Assembly: GCF_002845985.1 (NCBI RefSeq)
Contig: NZ_PDFK01000001.1
Span: 1 to 64,000 of the forward strand
Source: Lysinibacillus fusiformis
GTDB lineage: Bacteria; Bacillota; Bacilli; Bacillales_A; Planococcaceae
Length of the DNA stretch: 64,000 bases
Direction: 5' to 3'
The notes under the pieces are model-generated. The model did no database searches. It saw nothing but the letters and a program-made list of their open reading frames with translations, and had not been told where the DNA came from. Made by a program: the position numbers and the translations under genes. Below, in pieces: positions 8,586 to 16,380 of the stretch; the stretch's first letter is position 1; every line of letters begins with the position of its first letter.

Positions 8586-9140
8586 ATGAATATAGATTAT
8601 CAACTTTTCAAACTACTAAACCAGTTTGCAGGAAAATATCCGATTTTAGATCAACTTGTCCTCTTGTTTTCAAAGTATGGGCCCATTCTATTTGGACTGG
8701 TATTTATATGGCTATGGTTTTCAAAATCCCAAAATCAGCAGGAAAATAGAAAAATAGTATTATATGCATTAACGATTGTTATTCTTACACTTGGTATAGA
8801 TAAAATTATAGAAATGGCGTATTTTCGACCTCGCCCATTTGTCAATCATAGCGTAACATTATTACTCGAAAAATCAACTCTGGATCCTTCATTTCCAAGT
8901 AATCATGCTGCTGGTTCATTTGCCCTGGCATTCGCTTTGTTTTGGAAACGAAGAAAAATGGGCACTGTACTCATCCTGCTGGCCTGCTTAATGGCCATTT
9001 CAAGAATTTTTATCGGTGTGCACTACTTTCTAGATGTGTTAGCAGGCGCATGTATTGGATTAGGGGTAACTTACATAGTTATGTTACTAGGTCGTCTTTT
9101 TGAATCTACCTTGCTACGCAAGAAAATATATGCAAAGTAA
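8586..9140 (+). CDS. bcrC: PAP2 phosphatase, probable undecaprenyl-diphosphatase (BcrC-like)
   Basis: 184 residues with 5-6 membrane segments. The three phosphatase motifs are complete: K-x6-RP (KIIEMAYFRPRP), PSNHAAGS and SRIFIGVHYFLDVLAG, whose His residues form the catalytic pair. The length and the opening MNIDYQLFKLLNQFAGK-type helix match BcrC/YwoA. These enzymes dephosphorylate undecaprenyl pyrophosphate outside the membrane, recycling the carrier and giving bacitracin tolerance. Seven bases separate it from the LCP gene, so the two are co-transcribed. The specific substrate is inferred from family and neighbour. Confidence 0.82.
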   Translation: MNIDYQLFKLLNQFAGKYPILDQLVLLFSKYGPILFGLVFIWLWFSKSQNQQENRKIVLYALTIVILTLGIDKIIEMAYFRPRPFVNHSVTLLLEKSTLDPSFPSNHAAGSFALAFALFWKRRKMGTVLILLACLMAISRIFIGVHYFLDVLAGACIGLGVTYIVMLLGRLFESTLLRKKIYAK

Positions 9141-9155
9141 GAGGTCTTTAGATTT

Positions 9156-9183
9156 AAAAAGTTCGCAATGGATGCGAACTTTT
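9156..9183 (+). terminator. Terminator of the ytaF-bcrC block
   Basis: Stem GTTCGCA / TGCGAAC (9161-9167, 9173-9179), loop of 5, flanked by AAAAA upstream and TTTT downstream. It lies 20 bases past bcrC. Confidence 0.8.
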
Positions 9184-9260
9184 ATATGCCCCAACCATCA
9201 TTGCATAAAAAAAACTCGCTGCAATTATTGTGTTTGAAGCTGCAAACTATCTAAATAAAA

Positions 9261-9291
9261 TGGATGCCCTAAACTCTCCTTAGGGCATCCA
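9261..9291 (-). terminator. Terminator of the pcp-pxp operon (duplicated hairpin)
   Basis: A 12-bp stem TGGATGCCCTAA / TTAGGGCATCCA (9261-9272, 9280-9291) with a 7-base loop and, on the minus strand, TTTTATTTAG after it. It is the second copy of the hairpin at 5611. Confidence 0.85.
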
Positions 9292-9299
9292 TTTTACTA

Positions 9300-10031
9300 T
9301 TATAGTTGCTGTCTGAGCGCGGCAATTTTTTTTGCATAGTCTAGCGCACGGGGGCCATCTCCATGAATACATAGAGTTTGAGCAGCGACTTTTATTTTTT
9401 TAGATTGCACAGACAAGACTTCATTGGCCGTTAAAATACCTTTTACATGTATCAGCATTTCTTGCTCTGTTTGTATTAAGGCATTAGGCTCCTGTCTATC
9501 CACTAAAGTGCCATCATCGTTATAACGTCGATCCGAAAAAACTTCCTCATATACTTGAAGCCCCTTGCCTCTTGCAATCTCTACGATTTGGCTACCAGAT
9601 AAACAATATAAAATAAGCTGTGGATTAAGATCATAGACTGCATCGACGACAGCTGACGCTTTTTCCCGATCATTTACGCATTGATTATAGAGTGCGCCAT
9701 GTGGCTTAATATGATGGAGCATGCCTTTTTCAATTTGAACGAAGGCTTGTAATGCGCCAATCTGATAGACCATCATATCATAAATTTCTGCTGCGCTAAA
9801 TGCCATGTTTCGACGACCAAAGCCCTCTCGATCAGGATAGCCTGGATGTGCACCAATATGAACATTTTTACGAATGGCACTGCGAACAGTTTGATGCATC
9901 AACGTATGATGCCCTGCATGATAGCCGCATGCTATATTAATGGATGTGACATAGTCCAATATTTCTTCCTCTTTTCCTGTTAGAAAAGCATCATCATATT
10001 CAGCTAAATCACAGTTAATATCTATTGGCAT
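9300..10031 (-). CDS. pxpA: 5-oxoprolinase subunit A (LamB/YcsF family)
   Basis: 243 residues, a single LamB/YcsF domain. It opens with DINCDLAE and has NIACGYHAGHH and GAHPGYPDREGFGRR, equivalents of the DLNCDLGE, ACGFHAGD and GAHPSYPD motifs of the family, slightly diverged. PxpA with PxpB and PxpC forms the ATP-dependent enzyme that opens 5-oxoproline (pyroglutamate) to glutamate. GGAGGT lies 6 bases before ATG; the start overlaps the end of pxpC by 10 bases, typical of translational coupling. It is the last gene of the pcp-pxpB-pxpC-pxpA operon. A decayed copy of its 3' end lies at 5641-5755. Confidence 0.88.
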   Translation of the reverse strand: MPIDINCDLAEYDDAFLTGKEEEILDYVTSINIACGYHAGHHTLMHQTVRSAIRKNVHIGAHPGYPDREGFGRRNMAFSAAEIYDMMVYQIGALQAFVQIEKGMLHHIKPHGALYNQCVNDREKASAVVDAVYDLNPQLILYCLSGSQIVEIARGKGLQVYEEVFSDRRYNDDGTLVDRQEPNALIQTEQEMLIHVKGILTANEVLSVQSKKIKVAAQTLCIHGDGPRALDYAKKIAALRQQL

Positions 10032-10894
10032 CCTCTTACCTCCAGTGCAAATCGTATCGTGTTAAACATACGCATTTGAGCTACTTTATGTAAATCGTCT
10101 TCATGTACCGTCGCAATAATAGGATAACCCCCTACCGTTTGGGCATCGGCCATTAAAATGATAGGATGACCGCTTGGCGGCACTTGAATGGTGCCGAACT
10201 GGGTCGCCTCTGACAAAATATCTTGCATTTCTTGCAGCTGTAAAACAGTTCCCTTTACGTAATAGCCCATGCGATTACCACCAATAAATTGAAAAGCATT
10301 TTGTAAAAAATGGCGTTGACTCTCTTCCCTAAATAAATGAAAATGAGGGCCTTTCAGTACTCTAACTGAAATAGCACGATCAAAAGTTGGACGATATGGC
10401 GCATAAAGACCTCGATTATAATGGAATGGCGCTGAGTCTTGCCCATACAAAATGCTACCTTTTGTGATGTTTGTTCCTAGTTGACCAAGTGACAGGTTTG
10501 AGCGACTACCAAGCTTAACTTGTGAAGTAAACCCGCCAAGAGGTGTCAAATAAACAATCGCGCCTTGATTCACATGTTTAATCACCAACCGATCGCCATT
10601 CATTAAGTGGAAAGTTTTCCACATCTCTATCGGTGTATTATTGACCAAGCATGTACAATGTCCACCTGTTAATACATAGACTCCATCTGCCAATGCCTCA
10701 AATTCAAAGCCACCCACAAACATTTCAAAGGATGTTTGGTCATGAGGATTTTCTAAGATTAGCTGTGCTGCTTGAAACGATACTTTGTCCATCGGTCCAG
10801 ATAACGGAATACCAAATGCCCGATAGCCAAATCTACCTTGGTCCTGTAGGCTACCATAGACACCTTGTTTGGTGACGAGCAGAAGTGGCTTCAA
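10022..10894 (-). CDS. pxpC: 5-oxoprolinase subunit C (KipA/AHS2 family)
   Basis: 290 residues of the AHS2 biotin-dependent carboxyltransferase-like domain. It opens with a Gly-rich strand (TKQGVYGSLQDQGRFGYR) and contains GIPLSGPMD and the SRSNLSLGQLGT region, all family marks. It acts with PxpB as the phosphorylating half of 5-oxoprolinase. The start is TTG 10894: AAAGGAG lies 8 bases before it, and no nearer ATG exists. It begins 3 bases after the pxpB stop codon. B. subtilis KipA, of the same family, also counteracts the kinase inhibitor KipI, but in this operon a catabolic role is more likely. Confidence 0.88.
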   Translation of the reverse strand: MKPLLLVTKQGVYGSLQDQGRFGYRAFGIPLSGPMDKVSFQAAQLILENPHDQTSFEMFVGGFEFEALADGVYVLTGGHCTCLVNNTPIEMWKTFHLMNGDRLVIKHVNQGAIVYLTPLGGFTSQVKLGSRSNLSLGQLGTNITKGSILYGQDSAPFHYNRGLYAPYRPTFDRAISVRVLKGPHFHLFREESQRHFLQNAFQFIGGNRMGYYVKGTVLQLQEMQDILSEATQFGTIQVPPSGHPIILMADAQTVGGYPIIATVHEDDLHKVAQMRMFNTIRFALEVRGCQ

Positions 10895-10897
10895 TCG

Positions 10898-11593
10898 CTA
10901 CACTCCTTTGCTTTTCATTTCCCAAAACTGTTGTTTAGTTATTTCATAAAATTGAACTTCATCGCCAAGAGCCAATAAAAATGGCTCTTGGCGATCAACA
11001 TTAAATAAATCTAGAGGAGTTTTCCCGATAATATTCCAGCCACCTGTTGACTCAACAGGGTAGATGCCTGTTTGCCTACCGCCTATACCAACAGAACTAG
11101 CTGAAACAGTAGCTCGTGGCTTCTTTAAGCGTGGTACACACAACTTAGTATCTAATTCACCTAAATAAGGAAAACCTGGTAAAAAGCCCATAACATAAAC
11201 ATAATAGCTTTTCGATAAGTGTAATGTTTTAAAGTCTTCAAATGATAAACCTGTATAGTTCATGACTCGCTGCTTATCTAAGGCAAATTCCTCATCATAG
11301 CAAATGGGTATTCTTAAAATTTTCTTCGTTCCTTCTGCCATTGCTGTGAGAGTTTGCATCTCTAGCCAATCCCCTCTCAATGAACCAACATCTAGAGGCT
11401 GTTTGACATAGGCTGTAACAGTATGATAGCTTGCAACACTTTCGACGAGATTATGCTGTAACTGCTGTTTCAGAAACCGATTAAATGCTTGGACTGCCTG
11501 AAAGTTGGCGTGGGAGATTTCCTCCTTGAATGCAAAGCGAATAGTATGTTGGCTAATCCACATCGCATGAGGAAATTCAATGATTGGTTGCAC
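10898..11593 (-). CDS. pxpB: 5-oxoprolinase subunit B (KipI/AHS1 family)
   Basis: About 231 residues of the AHS1 domain, with YVYVMGFLPGFPYLG and the C-terminal GGWNIIGKTPLDLF that mark this family. I chose GTG 11593 because GAGGAG lies 7 bases before it; a TTG at 11608 would overlap the ribosome site. Even so, it overlaps the end of pcp by 17 bases, so expression is coupled. Subunit of the ATP-dependent 5-oxoprolinase PxpABC. The KipI name reflects a sporulation-kinase inhibitor paralogue; the neighbouring pcp and pxp genes favour the metabolic role. Confidence 0.87.
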   Translation of the reverse strand: MQPIIEFPHAMWISQHTIRFAFKEEISHANFQAVQAFNRFLKQQLQHNLVESVASYHTVTAYVKQPLDVGSLRGDWLEMQTLTAMAEGTKKILRIPICYDEEFALDKQRVMNYTGLSFEDFKTLHLSKSYYVYVMGFLPGFPYLGELDTKLCVPRLKKPRATVSASSVGIGGRQTGIYPVESTGGWNIIGKTPLDLFNVDRQEPFLLALGDEVQFYEITKQQFWEMKSKGV

Positions 11594-12191
11594 GTATGCT
11601 CTCCTCAATACAAAGCTTTACCGCAGCTATTAAATCTCGGATATGCCAGCCAGGAATTTTGCCATGTTGGATGGCCAGGTCAAATGATGCTGGAATATGA
11701 ATAAAGCCAGCACGAACCCCTTCGTGTTGCTGTGCATAAACAAGTCCTTCATACATAATATTATTGCATAAGTACGTACCTGCAGTATTTGAAATTTCTG
11801 CTGGATACCCCGCTGCCTGTAAGCGATTCACCATATTGCGAATCGGTAAATTCGTTAAATAAGCATCCGCTCCATCCTTATCAATGCTTTCATCGACCGG
11901 CGTGTAGCCATTATTATCAGGCTCGCCATCTTTCACATTAATGGCAATGCGCTCTGGCGTTATTTTAAAACGCCCTCCTGCTAATCCTAAAGAAATAATA
12001 ATTTGTGGCTTTACTTCCTCTATATACTGCTTTAATTGTTCCGCCGATTGCTGAAAATCTACAGAAAGAATTCGTCCAACAATGCGATAGTCTCCTATTG
12101 TTTCTCCATCTAAATTTTCGACAATTTGCATCGTTGGATTTATTTTATAATGAAGGAATGGCTCAAACCCTGTTACTAATAGTTTTGTCAT
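11577..12191 (-). CDS. pcp: Pyrrolidone-carboxylate peptidase (pyroglutamyl peptidase I)
   Basis: 204 residues, the family length. It begins with the family's VTGFEPF motif and contains the catalytic cysteine in NTAGTYLCNNIMY (near residue 143), a Glu in the ERIAIN segment and a late His in GFIHIPA. The C15 peptidase removes N-terminal pyroglutamate from peptides in the cytosol. The start is ATG 12191, with AGGTG 6 bases upstream; the GTG at 12200 lies inside that site. First gene of an operon whose three other genes convert the released 5-oxoproline to glutamate, a complete two-step route. Confidence 0.92.
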   Translation of the reverse strand: MTKLLVTGFEPFLHYKINPTMQIVENLDGETIGDYRIVGRILSVDFQQSAEQLKQYIEEVKPQIIISLGLAGGRFKITPERIAINVKDGEPDNNGYTPVDESIDKDGADAYLTNLPIRNMVNRLQAAGYPAEISNTAGTYLCNNIMYEGLVYAQQHEGVRAGFIHIPASFDLAIQHGKIPGWHIRDLIAAVKLCIEESIRATNH

Positions 12192-12280
12192 GTTAGTCAC
12201 CTGATTTCTTTATGTATAACCCTAAAGGATTGGCTTTATTTTACAACAATTTTCTGAAAAAATAAATATTTCTCTTCATT

Positions 12281-12326
12281 TGGGCAAGTAAAAAGAGTAT
12301 GAAGCGCTGATGCTCCATACTCTTTT
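12281..12326 (-). terminator. Terminator of the small membrane peptide gene
   Basis: Stem AAAAGAGTATG / CATACTCTTTT (12291-12301, 12316-12326); on the minus strand the second arm runs into TTTTTAC. It starts 8 bases after the stop of the 29-codon gene. Confidence 0.8.
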
Positions 12327-12334
12327 GGCTGTAA

Positions 12335-12424
12335 TTATTTCAAATGTGCAGTCGCCTGTTTCATGACGTATTTCCCAACACCAATATAGATCACTACAGC
12401 TGCTCCAATCAATACGAATGTCAT
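12335..12424 (-). CDS. Small single-pass membrane peptide (29 residues), unknown function
   Basis: A short gene of 29 codons. The peptide starts MTFVLIGAAVVIYIGVGKYV and ends in a Lys/His-containing tail, so it has one hydrophobic helix of about 17 residues with a positive C-terminus. GGAG lies 8 bases before ATG, and a strong intrinsic terminator follows the stop, so the unit is bounded like a real gene. I do not recognise the family. It might be a stand-alone regulatory or stress membrane peptide. The terminator could alternatively belong to another transcript, but no other minus-strand gene ends here. Confidence 0.6.
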   Translation of the reverse strand: MTFVLIGAAVVIYIGVGKYVMKQATAHLK

Positions 12425-12551
12425 TGCTAACCGCTCCTTTTCATATAAATTATGTATTTTTTTATTAGGCTTTCAGACCATCTCATTGAATTTGAAAATC
12501 ATTCTCATTATTATATTATAAATTTCACGTTAATTCGTCAAGACATACTTT

Positions 12552-12579
12552 CATCTTACCCTTTTTACATGGTAAGATG
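12552..12579. promoter_or_regulatory. Inverted repeat upstream of cheX-like gene
   Basis: Perfect 9-bp arms CATCTTACC / GGTAAGATG with a 10-base centre, ending 27 bases before the start codon. It may be an operator or an mRNA leader hairpin; there is no T-run. Confidence 0.45.
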
Positions 12580-12606
12580 TAGAAAAGTCGGAAAAAGGAT
12601 GCGGTA

Positions 12607-13068
12607 ATGATGAGTAATTCGAAGTACTTTCAAACTATTTTAAACGGGACTATTCACGCTTTAAAATCCATTCTTCCTATGGATATAGAAGTAAAGTCGC
12701 CTAGTATTATTTCTGAACCCTTTCAACAGCAGCAAATGGGCGTATTAATTGGTTTAATTGGAGATGTAAAGGGTCGCGTTATCATTGATTCATCCCCCGA
12801 TGTGTTTAGCGGGATTGGGAGTACCATGTTCGGTATGCCACTGGAGGGAGAAATGCTAGAATCCTTTACTGGAGAATTTGGTAACATGATTGCAGGAAAT
12901 TTATGTACAACTGTTGGGCAAGAAAGCTTAGAAATTGATATCACTCCTCCAACCGTGATGGTGGGCAATACAAAGTTATACGGCTTTGAAAAAGCATTTG
13001 TTCTCCCAGTTTCGGTTCCAAGCATTGGTGCATTAACAGTTCTATTAACCATCGAGGAAGAAGGATAA
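12607..13068 (+). CDS. CheX-like chemotaxis phosphatase-family protein
   Basis: 153 residues of the CheX/CheC alpha-beta fold. The helix EFGNMIAGNLCT carries the Glu-x2-Asn pair (E-x-G-N, then Asn of AGN) that CheX-type phosphatases use against phospho-CheY. GDVKGRVIIDSS and TMFGMPLEGEM are also family-typical. The gene stands alone, with no other chemotaxis genes near. AAGGA lies 7 bases before ATG; a second ATG follows directly and could also serve. The predicted cellular role is dephosphorylation of CheY or another response regulator. Confidence 0.78.
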   Translation: MMSNSKYFQTILNGTIHALKSILPMDIEVKSPSIISEPFQQQQMGVLIGLIGDVKGRVIIDSSPDVFSGIGSTMFGMPLEGEMLESFTGEFGNMIAGNLCTTVGQESLEIDITPPTVMVGNTKLYGFEKAFVLPVSVPSIGALTVLLTIEEEG

Positions 13069-13197
13069 AAAACTAGAATGGATCATTGTATGCAAAAGCC
13101 TACAGCCTTCATGTATAGGTAGAAAAAACGGGAAGGAATGTGCAAGTCTTTCTCCATCTATTGTTTTTATTAAAATTAAGCAAAATATAATAAGATA

Positions 13198-13238
13198 ACA
13201 AGCTCTCTCAATGACTTTTGAGATGGCTTGTTTTTTTC
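13198..13238 (+). terminator. Terminator after the cheX-like gene
   Basis: Long imperfect hairpin: ACAAGC-CTCTCAA against TTTTGAGA-GGCTTGT (13198-13232), followed by a run of Ts interrupted once. It lies 130 bases past the cheX-like stop. Confidence 0.7.
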
Positions 13239-13282
13239 TTTTTTTAATTCTTCACACTTTCTTCACATAATACGTGTAGAAG

Positions 13283-13325
13283 TGTGATTTTTTTCACATC
13301 AAAATGATATGGATTTTTATATGAT
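13283..13325 (+). promoter_or_regulatory. Fnr-type box and promoter of the ba3 oxidase operon
   Basis: TGTGA-TTTTTT-TCACA (13283-13298) is a perfect match to the Fnr/Crp consensus. TATGAT at 13320-13325 is a good -10. A start point 7 bases beyond it (13332) would put the box centre at -41.5, the classical activating position. Further TCACA/TGTGA half-sites lie just upstream (13252-13287). That Fnr or a relative activates the operon is inference. Confidence 0.6.
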
Positions 13326-13368
13326 GACAGTAAGAAACACAACAATAAAAAGCGTAGGAGGGGCAAAA

Positions 13369-13494
13369 ATGGCAAACAACAAAAAGAAGTCAGATGAAAA
13401 TTTAAAAGGTTCACTCTATGCAGTTTTTGGAGTTGGTATTATCATCATTTTACTTTGGGTGTACTGCTTCGATTTGTTCATTGGAAGATTTTAA
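13369..13494 (+). CDS. ba3-type cytochrome c oxidase subunit IIa-like peptide
   Basis: 41 residues with a Lys-rich head and one membrane helix (about 17-38). Its size, topology and place directly before subunit II match the single-helix subunit IIa of ba3 oxidases. GGAGGGG lies 6 bases before ATG 13369. An upstream in-frame ATG at 13309 lacks a ribosome site and would fall near the inferred transcription start, so it is rejected. It is 24 bases from cbaB and surely part of the same operon. Confidence 0.75.
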   Translation: MANNKKKSDENLKGSLYAVFGVGIIIILLWVYCFDLFIGRF

Positions 13495-13518
13495 TATATA
13501 AAGAAGGGACAGAAACAT

Positions 13519-14010
13519 ATGCACATACATAAGTATGAGAAGTATTGGCTTGTGTTCGGAGTTGCTACTTTAGTTGCATTCCTGATCATTCTCGGTATCG
13601 GGGCATTTCATCAAGGCTCCCATCCGAACAATGGTAAAAAAACACTAGATTACGAGAAAGTGAAAGAGACAGCACCTTTTGATAATCCAGGAGTTCATAA
13701 GGTCGAGGGAAAAGATTGGGATTATGAAGTGGTAGTAGTAGCTTCTGCATTCAATTATAATCCTCCACAAATTGAGGTACCACTTGGTGCAAAGGTGAAA
13801 TTCATCGCAACAAGCGAAGATGTTATGCACGGTTTTGAGGTGGCAGGTACGAATATCAACATGATGCTTGAGCCTGGTTATATTTCGGAATACGTAACAG
13901 AAGTTAACAAAGTAGGCGAGTTTTTAATCGTATGTAATGAGTATTGTGGTACAGGACATACGATGATGCACTCTATGCTAAAGGTGGTGGATTCAAATGA
14001 GTCACACTAA
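13519..14010 (+). CDS. cbaB: b(o/a)3-type cytochrome c oxidase subunit II
   Basis: 163 residues: one N-terminal membrane helix (about 10-32) and an outer cupredoxin domain. The CuA site is complete: a His in EDVMHGFEV, then C-N-E-Y-C-G-T-G-H and the Met of HTMMH near the C-terminus. The protein is far shorter than aa3 subunits II, as in the Thermus-type ba3 enzymes. It receives electrons from cytochrome c and passes them to subunit I. Its last 14 bases overlap cbaA, which indicates tight coupling. Confidence 0.9.
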   Translation: MHIHKYEKYWLVFGVATLVAFLIILGIGAFHQGSHPNNGKKTLDYEKVKETAPFDNPGVHKVEGKDWDYEVVVVASAFNYNPPQIEVPLGAKVKFIATSEDVMHGFEVAGTNINMMLEPGYISEYVTEVNKVGEFLIVCNEYCGTGHTMMHSMLKVVDSNESH

Positions 14011-15658
14011 TTCGATGACAAAAGTAGATCGTCGCGATGCAAAGCTAGCAATGGCACATATTTATGTGGCATTCATCTCATTGCTATTAGGTGGTCTTGC
14101 AGGTTTATTACAAGTATTTGTGCGTTCTGGTCAATTTACATTACCAGCAGGCATTGGCTATTATCAAGTTTTAACAGTACACGGTGTATTACTTGGTCTT
14201 ATTTTAACTACATTCTTTATTTACGGCTTCCAAATTGCTAGTGTAAGTCGTACATCTGGTACATTCACTGCTAGTCAACGTAGACTTGGCTGGATCGGTT
14301 TTTGGTTAATGACAATTGGTACAGCTGCTTCAGCAACCATGGTTTTATTGAATAAAGCAACTGTACTTTATACATTCTATGCACCTCTAAAGGCACACTG
14401 GATTTTCTATTTAGGCCTTACATTAGTCGTGGTTGGTTCTTGGGTTGGCGGCGCAGGTCAAATTTTACGTTATGTACAGTGGCGCAAAGAAAATAAAGGT
14501 AGCGGACAACGCAGTCCATTATTATCGTTTATGGTAGTTGTCAATAATTTAATGTGGTTCGTGGCAACACTTGGTGTAGCAGCTTCTGTATTAATTCAAC
14601 TGTTACCATGGTCATTAGGTTTAATTGAACGTGTCGATGTTGCATTATCCCGTACCCTCTTCTGGTATTTCGGGCATGCACTTGTATACTTCTGGCTATT
14701 ACCTGCCTACATGGTTTGGTACGTGATTATTCCAAAAGTAATTGGCGGAAAAATTTTCTCCGATTCTTTAGCAAGACTTTCGTTCATGCTGTTCTTACTC
14801 TTCTCTATTCCTGTTGGGATTCACCATCAGTTAACAGAGCCTGGTATTGATGGTACATGGAAGTTCATTCAAGTTGTATTAACGTTCGCTGTAATTGTCC
14901 CATCTCTTATGACAGCCTTCTCGATGTTTGCCATGTTCGAGTTACGTGGTCGTGAATTAGGTGGTAAAGGGCTGTTCGGATGGTTTAAAAAATTACCATG
15001 GAAAGATGCTCGTTTCTTCGTTCCATTTATCGGTATGGTGGCATTTATTCCTGGTGGTGCAGGTGGTATTGTCAATGCCTCCTATCAAATGAACCAATTA
15101 ATCCATAATACCATTTGGGTTACAGGGCATTTCCATTTAACAATTGCTACAGCTGTTGTTTTAACTTACTTCGGTGCGGCCTTCTGGTTAATTCCACATT
15201 TAACAGGTCGTACATTGACGAAATCATTAAATAATCTTAGTAATTTCGCTGGTATCTTATGGGCTACTGGTATGACGATTATGTCTTCTGCGATGCATAT
15301 TGCTGGTCTTATCGGTGCACCTCGTCGCTCAGATTACTCAGAATATGGTGGTGCTTCACAGGCCTATGATTGGATTCCTTATCAAATCGCACAAGCTGTA
15401 GGCGGAACGATTCTCTTTATCGCGATTCTAGTCATTATGTATATCGTCGTGAAATTAGCTTGGTTTGCACCTAAAGGTGAAGAAGAATTCCCTATTGGTG
15501 ATGTACATGAGCTTAGCGGCCCAACACCAGCTATTTTAGAAAACTTCAAAGTATGGCTTGTTATTTTAGTAGCGTTAATTTTATTCGCTTACACAGTGCC
15601 AATTATCGATATTATTTCGAACTCACCGGCTGGCTCCAAAGGCTATCAATTGTGGTAA
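13997..15658 (+). CDS. cbaA: b(o/a)3-type cytochrome c oxidase subunit I
   Basis: 553 residues with about 13 membrane helices. Haem- and CuB-binding His residues are visible in LTVHGVLLG, FGHALVYFWLLPAY, GIHHQ and VTGHFHLTIATAVV. The PAY-x3-Y form and overall length place it in the B-family (ba3) haem-copper oxidases, which have high oxygen affinity and pump fewer protons. It reduces O2 to water in the cytoplasmic membrane. Terminated by the hairpin at 15672. A second, diverged copy of the last 32 codons and the terminator lies at 21103, at the other end of the neighbouring island. Confidence 0.92.
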   Translation: MSHTNSMTKVDRRDAKLAMAHIYVAFISLLLGGLAGLLQVFVRSGQFTLPAGIGYYQVLTVHGVLLGLILTTFFIYGFQIASVSRTSGTFTASQRRLGWIGFWLMTIGTAASATMVLLNKATVLYTFYAPLKAHWIFYLGLTLVVVGSWVGGAGQILRYVQWRKENKGSGQRSPLLSFMVVVNNLMWFVATLGVAASVLIQLLPWSLGLIERVDVALSRTLFWYFGHALVYFWLLPAYMVWYVIIPKVIGGKIFSDSLARLSFMLFLLFSIPVGIHHQLTEPGIDGTWKFIQVVLTFAVIVPSLMTAFSMFAMFELRGRELGGKGLFGWFKKLPWKDARFFVPFIGMVAFIPGGAGGIVNASYQMNQLIHNTIWVTGHFHLTIATAVVLTYFGAAFWLIPHLTGRTLTKSLNNLSNFAGILWATGMTIMSSAMHIAGLIGAPRRSDYSEYGGASQAYDWIPYQIAQAVGGTILFIAILVIMYIVVKLAWFAPKGEEEFPIGDVHELSGPTPAILENFKVWLVILVALILFAYTVPIIDIISNSPAGSKGYQLW

Positions 15659-15671
15659 GCATTTAGACATA

Positions 15672-15707
15672 AAAAGCGATTTCTCAGAAACGAGAAATCG
15701 CTTTTTT
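15672..15707 (+). terminator. Terminator of the ba3 oxidase operon
   Basis: A 14-bp perfect stem AAAAGCGATTTCTC / GAGAAATCGCTTTT with a 6-base loop and a T-rich tail. A related hairpin recurs at 21204 in the duplicated segment. Confidence 0.9.
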
Positions 15708-15762
15708 GATTTTATCCTTTTGATAAATTTATAAGAAATCATATGTAACAAGATATTGTATT

Positions 15763-16380
15763 TTAAAATTTATATTCGATAAACCACAAAAGGATAAGAT
15801 GGGAAGGGTAAAAAAGGTAAGATACAATCTTACTAATTTTAAAATCAAACTTTTTCTGTAAGGGGATTATCAATACTGCTAAAATAGAAAACAATTGTAT
15901 CATAGGATAATTATAAATAATTACCCCTACTAAAGTTAGAATCGTTACAGAACTTACCAACTTTATATTATTATCACAAAAATAAAAACAAATAATTAAA
16001 AGCACACCATAAATACCATATTCAAAGTTTAGAAGATCACTTATTAATGTTAATCCAACTATAATTGAAATTTTAATAGATATTTTAATGTTAGCCTTTA
16101 ATATAATTAATGAAAATAGGCCAATAAATAAAGTAAATAAAACATTGAAATACCTAGTTCCAAATACTAATTGATACGGCAATTGAGAAATTAAAGCCAG
16201 TATTAATAATCGAAATCCATACTTTTTCACATCTTTTGTTCTTTTCATTCCTATTGCGATACCATATGCAAACAATGGAAAAGATAATCTACCTATCATC
16301 CTTAAGATCATTACATCAGGGAAAAAAATGTAACCTATATGATCGATTAACATTGTAAAAATTGCTATAAGTTTTATCAT
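15763..16380 (-). CDS. TraX-family membrane protein
   Basis: 205 residues, nearly all hydrophobic, with about 7-8 membrane helices. The start (KLIAIFTMLIDHIGYIFFP) and the motif GRLSFPLFAYGIAIG are typical of the TraX family, whose founder acetylates F pilin. Gram-positive members are common but their substrates are unknown. The ATG overlaps the stop of the preceding gene (ATGA), so it is translated by coupling. It lies in the AT-rich island; codon use is strikingly A/T-rich compared with cbaA. Confidence 0.78.
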   Translation of the reverse strand: MIKLIAIFTMLIDHIGYIFFPDVMILRMIGRLSFPLFAYGIAIGMKRTKDVKKYGFRLLILALISQLPYQLVFGTRYFNVLFTLFIGLFSLIILKANIKISIKISIIVGLTLISDLLNFEYGIYGVLLIICFYFCDNNIKLVSSVTILTLVGVIIYNYPMIQLFSILAVLIIPLQKKFDFKISKIVSYLFYPSHLILLWFIEYKF

